Counted from the first letter of the stretch, positions 28,244 through 51,880 are shown. The stretch: DNA of 64,000 nt from Rhabditoides inermis (GCA_963966185.1 CAWZYM010000327.1:62001-126000); one strand, 5' to 3'. A program made the numbers and translations. Notes: generated from the sequence alone by a model not told the origin.

Positions 28244-29321
28244 GATTAATGAAGTAGCAAAGATATATTTGCAAAGTCACACTACTTTTTGTGTTTTTTT
28301 AACAAGAGGAAGGGAGGGAGAGTTTTTTTTTTGTTTTAAGTGATCAATTTGGAAAGAACATACCACGTGAGGTTTATGTATAAACGGCGCATGCCCTGGG
28401 TCGTATCTCAAGTCAGAAAACGGTTCATTTCGTCCTTTCGCTGCTATTTATTATGAAAACACGCGCGAAATTTCCGTGATCATGCTACTTACAATGTGAT
28501 TGGGCGCCTACAATTCTTGGGTACAGGTGAGAGCACATGCCTACATGCGCATGTATCCCGCACTTCCATATAAGGGCCATTGATCATTTCTTTGCTGGAC
28601 ACCGTGAGAATTGGCCTTTCATAGATCACAGAACAGTGAAAGTTTGCTGTGCGATCAGTGGTTCAGTGGATTTATAACTGCATAAACGTGCGGTCGGGTC
28701 TTCATTTTACCCCGCCGCCGCCGAATGTTCGGTCATCGACAAGAATCCTTCCCGAGTAACCAGTGAGGAGGCGGGGAGTACCGTCATGTGGAAACAGCTA
28801 TGGCGCGAGGAGATACCAGTTAGCATGGAAGCAAAGGATATCCCGGAGCTCTACACGTCAAGAATGGTACTCTAATCTAATGGTCCAGGATTGATTATCG
28901 ATCAAGTAACGTCTTCTCGCCACTAACCTCGTCAGCCTACCTGTCTTTCCCCGGCGTTAGCCTATGCATCTAGCATCTCAGGCACTACTGTATGCTTCAT
29001 ATCATCATGATTGTGTCGCGTAACCCGATACCGCGACATTTGCCGATAATAACCGAAAACTGGTACATCTCGGGTTCGATACCGCTGTGAATTTGTGAAT
29101 AAACAAACGTATGTAAGACGGCCATGTGTCAGGTCATTTGTTGGCAGCGCTGAAATACGGTAGTTCGCCTCGCCCCCATGTGTCGCATCTAAAGACGTGT
29201 CGCATCTAAAGACGCATCCATTACAATTTTTCCGCGCATGTTTTGGTTTTCATTACGAATGTGGAAATTGCACGGAGTGTGTGAGTACAATAAGCACATT
29301 TCCGTGGTCTTTGCACCGAAG
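28244..29321. other. Unassigned stretch, possibly a decayed mobile element
   Basis: A TATA-like TATAAG lies at 28569-28574 and AATAAA at 29098-29103, about 530 bases apart, as in an LTR, but no paired terminal repeat or target duplication is visible. A perfect 17-bp tandem repeat sits at 29180-29196 and 29197-29213. About 22 bases near 28994-29015 resemble bases near 42247-42270. No coding region is supported. Confidence 0.3.
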
Positions 29322-29567
29322 ATGATTTTGGTGTGGTTTTTGGTGGCGGCAGCGGTCGCACAATATGGCCACTATCCACCATCGACCTCTACCCACAAAA
29401 TGAATCGCCTGTTGTCTACCCCTTTCCCGGTCCCGTGAATTCCATCCCTAGATGTGAGTGACTTATAAACTATTGCTTGTTGACTGATTACAGGTCAACG
29501 CTGTCAACGAATTTCAAAGATCAAAGAAAAGCGAGGAGTCATTTATAGAGATGTGATTGTGCGGTAA
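29322..29567 (+). pseudogene. Damaged small secreted-peptide locus
   Basis: An ATG at 29322 opens a good signal peptide, MILVWFLVAAAVAQYGHYPP, but this frame stops at 29436-29438. A neighbouring frame stays open to a GTGAGT donor at about 29453. After a 41-base intron ending in ACAG (29491-29493) it continues in phase through a Lys/Arg-rich exon ending at TAA 29565-29567, or at a GTAAGT donor (29564) overlapping it. The leader and body therefore seem separated by a one-base frameshift. The Q-Y-G-H-Y-P start and the CG|GTAAGT exon end resemble the gene at 31126-32417, so this may be a decayed paralogue. A functional gene with different splicing cannot be excluded. Confidence 0.35.
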
Positions 29568-29888
29568 GTAGTATGTCGTAGTTATACTAGAAGGTCATAT
29601 TTTTTGTAGATAAAAAAAGAGAACAAGAAGATGTTTGGAAAATGTGGTATCTTGCAAGTCGAGAAGCAACAAGCTACACACAGTTGTAATAACTAATAAA
29701 AACTAATTAGATATAATTGCAGAAAAATACATTTGTTCTCGTGAACGAACAAAATCATGTAATTTTTGTAGGAACAATTATACAATGTGTAAGAGGAAAA
29801 CGGTATGATCAAAACATGTGGGTGGCAAATAAAACATAGAAAATCTAATCACTTCTCCAAATAATCGTGTAAATTGAACACAACAAAT
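29568..29888. other. AT-rich intergenic stretch
   Basis: I see no gene, repeat or RNA here. Confidence 0.4.
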
Positions 29889-30006
29889 AGCAGCACCTCC
29901 TAGTGCACCGTCGAACCGTCAACCACCATTGTCTCTGTGAAGACAACCACGACGACTGCAGATAGCAAGACGACCGCCACTCCACGTGTGAGAACGACCA
30001 CAGCAA
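29889..30006 (+). repeat. Relic of the junction between the two 51-bp repeat types
   Basis: About 50 bases resemble one acidic unit (reading TVEPSTTIVS), followed directly by about 65 bases resembling one basic unit (reading VKTTTTT ... KTTATPRVRTTT). The order and strand match the junction at 25417/25418 of the giant gene. A TAG disrupts the acidic part, and the sequence runs into CT/CA-rich low-complexity DNA. Confidence 0.75.
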
Positions 30007-30020
30007 AAAACCCAAATCTC

Positions 30021-30093
30021 CGGTCGTTCTCTCTCTCTCACACACACCCTCTCTCTCTCTCTCTCACACACACCCTCTCTCTCTCTCTCTCTC
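30021..30093. repeat. CT/CA low-complexity tract
   Basis: Alternating runs of CT and CA dinucleotides. Confidence 0.9.
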
Positions 30094-31125
30094 AACAGCA
30101 GGGGATCCTTGACGATCGAGAGACATATGGCACATGTGATCAAGTGCTGAATCTGCTGAAAACGATAGGTTCGTGAATCGGCTACTGCGAGACCTTGTAA
30201 TTGTCACTGTCAAATTGTCAGCCATTGTCGTCGGCACCGCGCATCTCGTGGGAAGAGGAGGAAATGATGGAAACTCCGTCCACAGCTTTAGTCAAAGTGT
30301 TAGAGTATGCGTCATTCTCATCCGCTTGATCGTTCTCTTCCTTTTACTTATGAACTCTGAATATGCTCCTTCACTAACACTCATAAAACATATATACAGT
30401 GTCAGTGTACTTCTTATCTTCAGTGAAAGAGTCGGGAGACAGAAACTATCACAGTGTTCATCACAATATAAAAAAAAGTTTATTGTTTGTTGTTTGTTGT
30501 TGGTCGAAAAAACATTTTCTGTCAGCAACTATTTTTGAGCCGTCATTGTACATTGTTATGCTGATCAAATGGGTGCACACAAATTCGACGAATGTGTTTT
30601 ACGCATGCGATCTCTCGATCAGCTGATCACGAGAGAGCGCGTGAAGCGGAGAGAGTCAGGAAGAGAAGACATGAAAAGACTGTACCGAAGACGGCGTGAC
30701 AGAGAAGTGGGGGCACGTGTGAACCCAACATCTCGCATCATCACAAGGTACAACGAATCTCACAATGCTCACTTCCCGGTGACCTTGTGGTCCAAATTCA
30801 GACTAATTGCATCATTGTAACGATCATTTCCTCTTTGTCGCATCTTGACCAATCGACTTTTTTCATTTTTTTCACATTTTACAACTTCATCATTTCATAT
30901 TTTTCCTATCATGCTATTTGTCCCACTTCCCACATCACTGCGCAGTGTAACAGTGATTCAGTGGCGACCCCCGGAAAATGCCAAGAATAACGAGCATTGA
31001 CCGAAGACGTTCACATGACTACCATTCATCTTCACTATTTGTTAATCTAGTCGCACCTTTTGCCTACGCTGTATCTTTCTCGGATCTTCAAAAGATAGCG
31101 TAATTTCACTACAGATTACTTCGAA
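30094..31125. other. Intergenic region upstream of the Gly/Tyr-rich protein gene
   Basis: No convincing exon. A splice-acceptor-like TTCACTACAG ends 14 bases before the ATG at 31126, compatible with a trans-splice site or 5'-UTR intron. The remainder shows nothing recognisable. Confidence 0.4.
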
Positions 31126-32417
31126 ATGCGTCAATTGCCCCTGCTTCTTCTCCCCCTTGTCTACACAGTCACAGCTTCCTCCGATCCGCTATTCGACCAG
31201 TTTCACGTCATATTCTGCAAAAAGGTCAGTCTTCCATGGATTAGTACTCATCATCCTAACAATACATGTCGGAATCAGGAAGTTCAAAACAAACATGACA
31301 TCTTCAAACTCTTCCAGTTCCCTTCAGCATCCAGTTGCGCCGAGCGACTCACACTGACCGAATTCGAGGAGAAGATCGATGCTGCCAAGGATGACGATGA
31401 GGTGGGGAGGGTGAGGAGGGAAGAAGATAGTAGATAGCAATCACTCCTTTCGATTTCAGACTGAGCCCATCTCCGACTTTCTAGACGGACAGAGCCACGC
31501 GGTGAGTTGTTATTGAAATCAACACGCTTGTTTCCACATCATTATCGCCATTATCAGACAATAAACTACAGTACTGAAGGGTTCCTACTGAAAAGTGAAC
31601 ACAGCCTGCGCTATCACTCTCTCATACTCTCTCCGAGTCTCGGAGAAAGGGAGAGGCAAGCGTCTTACTCACTGGTTGTTTAGGTCGTGAAGCGCTCTTC
31701 TCGCTGGTGGCAGGACGACTCGGAGGAGGACGAGGAATATGAGAGGCACTTGTACAAGAAGTATCTCCGCGTCAAGGCAAGAAACGACGCCAAGCGGTAA
31801 GTAGCAGAAAAAATCGAATCAAAATGTTATTCGCAAATATGATCATGGCATGCACCAAAACGAAATCAGTAGCAGAACACAAATATGAATCAACAACGTT
31901 GTTTGTATCACATTTTTTTTATTTCTTTCATACACGGTACACGTGGAACGTGTTCGAATTTTTGAATAGATCGTGGAATGATGTGTGCCATAATATTATT
32001 GCTTAGGACGCGAACTATGCTTCACTATTAAAACATTCCGATGCATCACATATCCCAGACTTGAAACGTAGTATTCCAGTCGAGGTGATTACTCCTCCCA
32101 CTCGCCTGGATACGAGGAGTCACATTCTCCTGGCTACTCTCCCTATGCCCATCCTGCCTACTCTAACTATCCTTCCTATCCCCGCTACTACTCACCCTAC
32201 GGGCACGGCGGGTATGGAGGGTACGGTGGAGGCTATGGAGGATACGGTAAGTGGAACTACAGTAATCATATACAGTACTCTTCCAGGAGGGTACGGTGGC
32301 GGATACGGAGGAGGCGGGGGTCTTTTCAATCTGGGCTGGTCGCGCGGACTGGGCATTTCCACACCGATTGGAGGATTCGGAATAGGGAGCAGCTTCGGGA
32401 TCGGCATAGGAAAGTAA
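31126..32417 (+). CDS. Secreted Gly/Tyr-rich protein, six exons
   Basis: Exons 31126-31224, 31318-31410, 31460-31501, 31684-31796, 32080-32246 and 32287-32417 join in phase to about 214 residues. Exon 2 could instead end at 31401, giving three residues fewer. Residues 1-17 (MRQLPLLLLPLVYTVTA) form a signal peptide. The middle is charged, with acidic runs, paired tryptophans and K-R pairs that could be processing sites. The C-terminal part moves from S/P/Y-rich to GYGGYGGG-type repeats and ends in a Gly/Ile/Phe segment (GGFGIGSSFGIGIGK). Only two cysteines are visible. Such compositions occur in nematode secreted antimicrobial-like peptides, cuticle-associated proteins and neuropeptide-like precursors; I cannot choose between them. 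Donors are GTCAGT, GTGAGG, GTGAGT and GTAAGT and acceptors mostly TTCCAG or TTTCAG. AATAAA lies at 32527-32532. The gene converges on glutathione synthetase. Confidence 0.8.
32264..32328 (+). repeat. 65-bp segment copied into the neighbouring gene (source copy)
   Basis: Covers the end of intron 5 and the start of exon 6 of the Gly/Tyr-rich protein gene. An identical copy is at 32802-32866. Confidence 0.95.
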
Positions 32418-32526
32418 TTACGTTCCACAGCCACTATGACACAGTCAGCAATGACCAGCAATCAATGCTCGTTCCATTACATTCAGTGATACTCGTGTAC
32501 AAAATACATTCCGGTGCCACGTATGA

Positions 32527-32532
32527 AATAAA
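32527..32532 (+). terminator. AATAAA poly(A) signal
   Basis: Canonical hexamer 110 bases after the stop codon of the Gly/Tyr-rich protein gene. Confidence 0.7.
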
Positions 32533-32651
32533 TAATTCATTCTATACAGAATCTGCATATCACAGTTTGAAAGGGAACACAGTCAATACAAAGGAACACA
32601 GATCTTAGCTACAGTACACCGATACAACATACAGTATCCATCGCGGGTAGA

Positions 32652-45265
<12,614 letters not shown>

Positions 45266-45267
45266 CT
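45266..45267 (-). promoter_or_regulatory. Splice-acceptor AG abutting the glutathione synthetase start codon
   Basis: On the minus strand TTTGTGTAG runs straight into ATG. With no room for a 5' UTR exon, this is what a spliced-leader trans-splice acceptor, or the end of a 5'-UTR intron, would look like. Confidence 0.5.
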
Positions 45268-46653
45268 ACACAAATCGATAATCAATCAATACATAACTTG
45301 TAATCAATAATCATTTGCTTATCAGTAACGATGACGATATTGCATCAGAAAATGAACGCGGCGCGCAAGTTGTCATCGCTTGTTCTCTCTGCGGAGAAAA
45401 CGCGTTTATGGGCGATCAGTTGAGTAAACACGGAGAAACGGTGCGAGACTGGTCAGATAGAACGATTGAAAAGGATCAAGTCACTATAAAGGAGAAGAAA
45501 TAAGAGAAGTAGCATAACGAACATGCAATCGCCGTGCGCTGTTCAGCAGTTTCGTGAATGGGGCGGACGCGCGGCGCATCATTGGTGATAAGAATGGCCG
45601 ATAAGAGGTGATTGAAACGCGAAATCATCATGAAAAAACATTACACAGAATAATGCAGAATAAAAAAAAACACAGATTTCGTTTCGCACGCCTAAAAAAG
45701 AAAAGGCACTGAAACACTACGAGTGCTGCACAACAAGACACTACTGTCGAAGTGTCGACTTTTCAGGACACCTTCGCATTATTGCGGGTAAAATGGTCAA
45801 GCAAAATTGAAGGAAAAAAACGAAATAAAGCATTTGATGATATCATTGCACCGTCCTGATACGATGCAACCACTCGTCGCAGCTGAACAGACAGTACAAG
45901 TTGCTCGACGAAATCTGTCACCCATGCTCTCTCCTTGTGCCTCTCGCCCAAGTGTCGCTGCTCCGAGCATGGCGCCAATGTTGCGCGTGCGGCGAATCGG
46001 CGGCTGCTACGATCGCTTCTCCTTCTGCTCCAACCGCTCCTTCTTCTGCTCCAACTGCTTCTTCATCTGCTTTTACACTTCTACCTTTACCTTTACCTTT
46101 ACCACAGAATCAGAAGAATCAGAATACAGTCGCCGGACGGACTATTTTATTCTTTCGAATCGCGAGAGATAATGGGAAAGTGAGAGAGCGGGCGCGCTAA
46201 CCGTCTGCGTCTCGTCTCTCCCCACAGTCTTTTCGCGCGTGAATTCAACTATTTTGCCGTCTATAGGAGCCTAAATTCCGAGCACTGTATTTATCTCGAA
46301 TCAAATAGCACATTACAATTATGTAAATTACGGTACGGTTACGGTAAAATACAGTAATGCAACGCCTACTGCGAGTCCCAATAACACGGATTTCGGTAGT
46401 TCCGTGGATGCGTACGTGCTGTTTGTGGTGCTTGTCATCCCCTGCTTGCGGCTTCTGGGGAAGTTTCGATCTCGGCGGCGGAAGATCCGGGCTTCAACGA
46501 TCGATCGCGAATAAACCCTACTGTCAAAGTTTCAGAACAATCGGACTTTATCTTCATTTGATATTAGATCATTTTTGAGCGCGCGCTACTTGCTGGGGTC
46601 GCGCCCTCCGGGTTGCTTGCTACCAGCCGCGAGGTCAACAGATCTATGTCAAA
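45268..46653. other. Region upstream of glutathione synthetase
   Basis: Presumed promoter side of the gene. On the minus strand around 46010-46075 a short Lys/Gln/Glu-rich, coiled-coil-like frame (QMKKQLEQKKERLEQKEK) is followed by a stop and has no supported splice sites; it may be an exon relic. No other feature is supported. Confidence 0.3.
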
Positions 46654-48424
46654 TTAAGGTCACGAATAAGCACTACGAAATATTCGTATCGCCTACACTG
46701 ACCGAAAAGCAGCAGTACGAAAAATTCGTGACGCCTAAAAGTCGATAGTCGTCTATACGCGCCTCTTCTATCCCATCATAGTAAAGCGGTTTGTATCCAC
46801 ACATAAACAGCGCGAAACTTACGGTTCAAAATTATGATACCGCCCATCTACCGTTGCCACACAGAAACTGTACGAAAAATGCGGTTCGAAAGTTTCGTAT
46901 CGCCTATTAAGGTCACGAAAAAGCACTACGAAATATTTGTATCGCCTACACTGACCGAAAAGCAGCAGTACGAAAAATTCGTGTCGCCTAAAAGTCGATA
47001 GTCGTCTATACGCGCCTCTTCTGTTCCATCATAGTAAAGCGGTTCGTATCCACACATAAACAGCGCGAAAATCACGGTTCAAAATTATGATACCGCCCAT
47101 CTACCGTTGCCACACAGAAACTGTACGAAAATGCTGTTCGAAAATTTCGTATCGCCTCTTGTGGTCACAAAAAAAGCACTACGAACTATTCGTATCGCCT
47201 ACACTTACCGAAAATCAGCAGTACGAAAAATTTGTGTCGCCTAAAAGTCGATAGTCGTCTATACGCGCCTCTTCTATCTCATCATCAAAGTGAAGCGGTC
47301 TGTAACTGCACTACGAAATTTTCGTAGTATGTACTTGCACTACGAAATTTTCACATAAACAGCGCGAAAATTACGGTTCAAAATTATGATACCGCCCATC
47401 TACAGTTGCCACACAGAAACTGTACGAAAAATGCTGTTCGAAAATTTCGTAACGCCTCTTGTGGTCACAAAAAAAGCACTACGAAATATTCGTATTGCCT
47501 ACACTGACCGAAAAGCAGCAGTACGAAAAATTCGTGTCGCCTAAAAAACGATAGTCGTCTATACGCGCCTCTTCTATCTCATCATAGTAAAGCGGTATGT
47601 AACTGCACTACGAAATTTTCGTAGTATGTAACTGCACTACGAAATTTTCACATAAACAGCGCGAAAATCACGGTTTGAAATTATGATATTGCCCACCTAC
47701 CGTGGCCACACAGAAACTGTACGAAAAATGCGGTTCGAAAATTTCGTATCGCCTATTGTGGTCACCAAAAAGCACTAGGAAAAATTCGTATCGCCTACAC
47801 TGACCGACCGAAACCAGCAGTGCAAAAAGTTCGTGTCGCCTAAATATCGATAGCCGTCTATACGCGTCTCTTCTGTCTTATCATAGTAAAGCGGTTCGTA
47901 TCCAAACACAAACAGCGCGAAAATTACGGTTCAAAGTTATGATATCGCCCATCTACCGTTGCCACACAGAAACTGTACGAAAATGCGGTTCGAAAATTTC
48001 GTATCGCCTCTTGTGGTCACAAAAAAAGCACTACGAAATATTCGTATCGCCTACACTTACCGAAAATCAGCAGTACGAAAAATTCGTGTCGCCTAAAAGT
48101 CGATAGTCGTCTATACGCGCCTCTTCTATCTCATCATCATAGTGAAGCGGTATGTAACTGCACTACGAAATTTTCGTAGTACGTAACTGCACTACGAAAT
48201 TTTCACATAAACAGCGCGAAAATCACGGTTTGAACTTATGATATCGCTTACCTACCGTGGCCACACAGAAACTGTACGAAAAATGCGGTTCGAAAATTTC
48301 GTATCGCTTATTGAGGTCACGAAAAAGCACTACGAAATATTCGTATCGCCTACACTGACCGAAAAGCAGCAGTACGAAAAAATCGTGTCGCCTAAAAGTC
48401 GATAGTCGTCTATACGCGCCTCTT
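46654..48424. repeat. Satellite of seven units, 253-bp and 300-bp forms
   Basis: Units start with TTAAGGTCAC or TTGTGGTCAC at 46654, 46907, 47159, 47459, 47756, 48011 and 48311. Spacings are 253, 252, 300, 297, 255 and 300. The long form carries an extra segment built from TGCACTACGAAATTTTCGTA-like sequence. Units are full of short self-complementary motifs such as ACGAAAATTTCGT. The last unit is partial and ends just before the retroelement protease frame. Confidence 0.95.
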
Positions 48425-48429
48425 CGTAC

Positions 48430-48960
48430 ATGGTGACGAAAGAAAGCGAAGAGGGTTCGTCCGAGAAAGACGAAGATGGAGAGAAGAAGGGAGACGGGAA
48501 AAATGTGGTCGAGCCGGGAAGAGTGGTGGGATGCGAGTGTAGGGTGGAAGCGGAGATCATCGGCGCAAAATGCGAGGTGATATTGGACACTGGTGCGATG
48601 ATTAGTGTGATCGGAAAAGAGAGATGGGAACAGTTGAAGAGGGAGAGAAACGGTGAATGAAGGAGTGAAGAGGGGGAGACGGTGCGCATTGCCAATGCAT
48701 CCGGAGATATGATGTAGACACTAGAACAGGTAGAGGTGACAGTGTGTTTCGCAGGAACGACGCCTACCACGATCGTTATGCAAGTGGTGGACGCGTCAGG
48801 AGAAGACATTCTGATGGGCACTAACACACTGCTGTATGTGGGGATGAACATGTCGTTCGGACAGAAGACTTTCAAGGCGTTTAACAACGACGTAGACCAG
48901 GCGGAGAAAGTGTCTGAGGAGAGAATAGTGCGGGCGGAGAAGAGGGTGTACGTACATACC
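48430..48960 (+). pseudogene. Ty3/Gypsy-like retroelement protease region, broken
   Basis: The frame opens at 48430 and contains a retropepsin active-site motif ILDTGA near 48580, followed about 75 residues later by DILMGTNTL, the usual C-terminal strand of such proteases. Two in-frame stops, TGA at 48658 and TAG at 48715, interrupt it, so no intact protease is encoded. No gag is seen upstream; the satellite abuts directly. Confidence 0.7.
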
Positions 48961-48985
48961 GCCAGGGCAAGGGAAGCGGATAGAG

Positions 48986-49359
48986 GTGAAGGGAGAGGGC
49001 GAGGGAGAAATGATCCTATGGTCGAATCAGAAAGAAATAGAGAGTGGACTCTGCCAGGTAACGAATGGAGTAAGCAGCGTGCTGTTGGAGAACAGGACGG
49101 GAGATCCGATCCGAATCAAGAAAGGAGAGGAAGTGGGGAGATGGACCACTGAGGAATGGAGAGACGCGGGGGAGAAAAGAGAGAGGGGGATGGGGAGATG
49201 CTAGAGGTGGGTCAAGGAAAAGAATGGAGGGGAGAGGAGCGATCGGACGAGATTATGAGGAGAGTGAAAGGGGAGGAGGGAAGCGACAAGTGTGTTGCGA
49301 GCGAGGTGGAGTGGGCGCGGCTGAGAGCGATGATTGGCAAGTACAGTGGCTCGTTTGCG
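48986..49359 (+). pseudogene. Retroelement protease-RT linker, frameshifted
   Basis: After a frameshift near 48960-48990 another frame shows the spacer usually found between protease and reverse transcriptase in Ty3/Gypsy elements (LLENRTGDPIRIKKGEEVG). A further frameshift near 49150-49200 leads into the stretch that precedes the reverse transcriptase. It ends at a TTAA where another element is inserted. Confidence 0.55.
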
Positions 49360-49752
49360 TTAAAGTGACAATTTCACTTAAAAATGATATTATACTGATG
49401 AAAAGTTAATGGAAACATCAAATAACATCTAGTAATCCTGAAAACTAGAACTTTTTTCATGATTTTAAACTATTTTTTGCCCCAAAAAATAGTTGAATTT
49501 GAATGCTCTGTGGGTAAAAAGTGAGATTACATCACAGTTGAGTGTCTAAAACGTCTTGAATGACGGGAATTTTGAATGAAAATTTTGATATGAAATTCAG
49601 TTTCTAGCATAAACTGAAGTCGTAGAAACCGATAAACACATCCTTATGTGAAACGCATCTCGAGTTCAATAGTTATAGCCAGAATTCGTAAAACGCGCCA
49701 ATTCGAAATTCAAAATTTTTCCGATTGCGGATCAATAAAATTGTCACTTTAA
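49360..49752. mobile_element. Miniature TTAA-flanked transposon inserted in the retroelement
   Basis: TTAA at both ends (49360-49363, 49749-49752) flanks inverted termini AGTGACAATTT and AAATTGTCACT. The AT-rich interior has no reading frame. TTAA target duplication is characteristic of piggyBac-type transposition. The retroelement frames on either side are in register if a single TTAA is kept, which supports these exact boundaries. Confidence 0.85.
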
Positions 49753-50480
49753 GCGAAAAAGAGCTGGGAACAACCGATTTGGTGGTGCACAAAATAGATA
49801 CTGGGACTAGCGCACCGATTAGACAGAGGGGGCGGCAGGTGCCGATGGCACTCAAGGCCGAGGTCAGGAAGTTACTGGATGACCGCTTGGAGAGGGAGGT
49901 GATTGAGAGAAGCCAGTCGCCGTGGGCTAGCCCCGTGGTATTGGTCAAGAAAAAGGACGGCTCGCTGAGATTCTGTGTGGATTATAGGAGGGTTACCAAA
50001 ATCACCAAGCAGGACGCATACCCACTGCCGCACATCGATGGCATGCTAGCTAACTTGAGGAGGAAGAAGGTGTTCTCGACTATGGATATGCACTCCGGGT
50101 ACTGGCAGGTGAAACTATCACCGGAAGCAAGGCAGAAGAGTGCATTCACCACTGAGGGAGGGCTTTACGCCTTCCGGGTGCTGCCGTTCGGGTTGTCGAC
50201 ATCTCCCGCTACATACCAGAAACTGATGGACAGTGTGCTTGGCGAGTTGTTGGGAAACGAGGTGATGGTCTATGTAGATGATATAGTTGTGGCGATAGAA
50301 TCGGTGGAGAGGCACTTCGAGGTGCTGGAGCAAGTATTCAAGGCGTTGGAGGGGGCGCAACTCATGATGAAGCCCGAGAAACGCACATTTTTGAAAGGCG
50401 AAGTAGAGTTTTTGGGGCATGTAGTAGATTGGGAGGGAGTGCATATGGATGCAGCAAAAATCAGTAAGATATGGGAGATA
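49753..50480 (+). pseudogene. Ty3/Gypsy-like reverse transcriptase domain
   Basis: About 240 intact codons contain the ordered reverse transcriptase motifs: SPWASPVVLVKKKDGSLRFC, VDYRRVTKI, DAYPLPHIDGML, FSTMDMHSGYWQ, AFTTEGGLYAFRVLPFGL, and the catalytic YVDDIV. All catalytic aspartates are present. The order and wording of these motifs are Ty3/Gypsy-like. The frame enters foreign sequence near 50480 and stops at 50528, before RNase H, and upstream parts are broken, so the copy is not autonomous. Confidence 0.9.
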
Positions 50481-50936
50481 CATGGGCTGTTCAGTGGTGC
50501 AGTTCCCATTTCGATCGGACGTCATTGAGCCAGTGAAATATGTACGGATCGAAAGATGTCAATTTGAAACAGCCACTTTGCATCGAAATATCTCGATGAA
50601 TGAAATAAACTTTACTATGATATTTTGTATACAGATCAACAATATATAGATAGGTATAAATCCAGAAGTTTGTTTATCTATAATCAATGTGACTTCAATC
50701 ACAGCGGCTTCTTTTCATGCTGAATCGTGTTTCTCACATGGACACCCGGGTGTCAATTTGAATGATGAAAATGAGATTGAAATGTGCATTCCGGCCAAAT
50801 CAAGCATGCTGAGTTTAATAGTGTTGTTGGTTTAATTTTAGTTTAATCAGATAACGATATATAATCAATGTCACGCTATGTCACGGCCCGGGCCGTGACG
50901 TCACGGCCGAATGGTCAAAGCTTGTGATCGGGACAG
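50481..50936. mobile_element. Second insertion, between reverse transcriptase and RNase H
   Basis: About 455 bases of AT-rich sequence with stops in all plus frames separate two parts of one pol frame that are normally contiguous. A perfect 20-bp palindrome, GTCACGGCCCGGGCCGTGAC, lies at 50880-50899 near the right edge. I could not define terminal repeats or a target duplication, so the ends are approximate. Confidence 0.6.
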
Positions 50937-51537
50937 TACAAGAGGCCAGAGAATGTGGGTGAGGTGAGAACCTTTCTAGGGATGGCATCGTACAACAGGA
51001 AGTTCATCCTGGACTTTGCAAAGATTGTACGACCGCTGCAGTTGCTGACCTGGAAGGGGAAGAAGTGGGAGTGGGATGACGCGCAGGAAAAAGCGTCCCT
51101 GAAGCTGAAGGAGAAGATAGCGGCGGCACCGGTACTGGCACAACCAGATATTGAAAAGGCGGTGTCAGGAGAACGACCTTTCCACATGTACACGGATGCA
51201 TCGACCGAGAATTTGGGGGCGGTACTGAGCCAAGAAGGTGACGATGGATATCATCACCCTATCTATTTTGCATCGAAGGCATTGAAGAAGGCAGAGAGAA
51301 ACTACTACGTAGGCGATCTGGAGGCGTTGGCAATAGTGACGGCACTACGCCAGTTTAAGCGGTTCATTATGGGTGCGAAGACGATCGTGTACACAGATCA
51401 TAAGCCGTTGTGCACTCTGCTGAAGGGGACTGAAATGGCAGGACGTTTGTGGAGGTGGGCGTTCAAAGTACAGTCGTATGCACTAGAGATACGATATGTG
51501 GAGGGAAAAGCGAATGGGATGGCAGACGCATTGTCTA
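50937..51537 (+). pseudogene. Ty3/Gypsy-like connection and RNase H domain
   Basis: It starts with the tether motif VGEVRTFLGMASYNRKF. It then shows RNase H signatures with the expected acidic residues: YTDAS, DLEALAIV and VYTDHKPL, followed by YVEGKANGMADALS. It shares the frame of the upstream reverse transcriptase, but a frameshift just after ADALS ends the usual continuation. Confidence 0.88.
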
Positions 51538-51880
51538 GTGGACCCAGGGTGCAAGGGCGTGGAGGACCGATCGCAGGCAGCAGACATAAATACTACGGGA
51601 ATGACTACGGTAGTAGGAGCAGTCAGGGTGAAAGGGAAGGAAAAAGGAAACTGGACAGTCGAACTGGAAGAGAACAAGGAGTGGGAAGCGTTGAGGAAGG
51701 CGGTAGAAAAAAGAGGAAAGTCGGCGAGTGAATGTGGAGGGGATGAAACTGAGTACCGACGAGTTTGTGATACTGGATGGGGTACTGTGTCGAGAAAAGC
51801 AAAAGAGCGAGAAAAGCAAATGCTGTGTTCAGGATCCGTGAGACGAACACGTTGTTCCGGGCAAGGCCTTCGAGAGAGCG
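51538..51880 (+). pseudogene. Integrase N-terminal remnant
   Basis: After the frameshift a neighbouring frame continues to about 51725. A third frame then reads FVILDGVLCREKQK, which resembles the segment ahead of the zinc-binding region in Gypsy-type integrases. A TGA (near 51839) interrupts it. I see no HHCC zinc finger, no DDE catalytic core and no chromodomain. Confidence 0.5.

Noticed and set aside
32061..32417. 118-codon continuous frame across 32061-32417
   Set aside because: It reads through an intron and starts in the wrong frame; the spliced Gly/Tyr-rich model is in phase over six exons.
46654..48424. CRISPR-like array
   Set aside because: Units are long, contiguous and variable in length with no unique spacers; this is eukaryotic satellite DNA.
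50118..50525. Minus-strand frames under the reverse transcriptase and RNase H
   Set aside because: Antisense shadows of clearly recognisable pol motifs on the plus strand.
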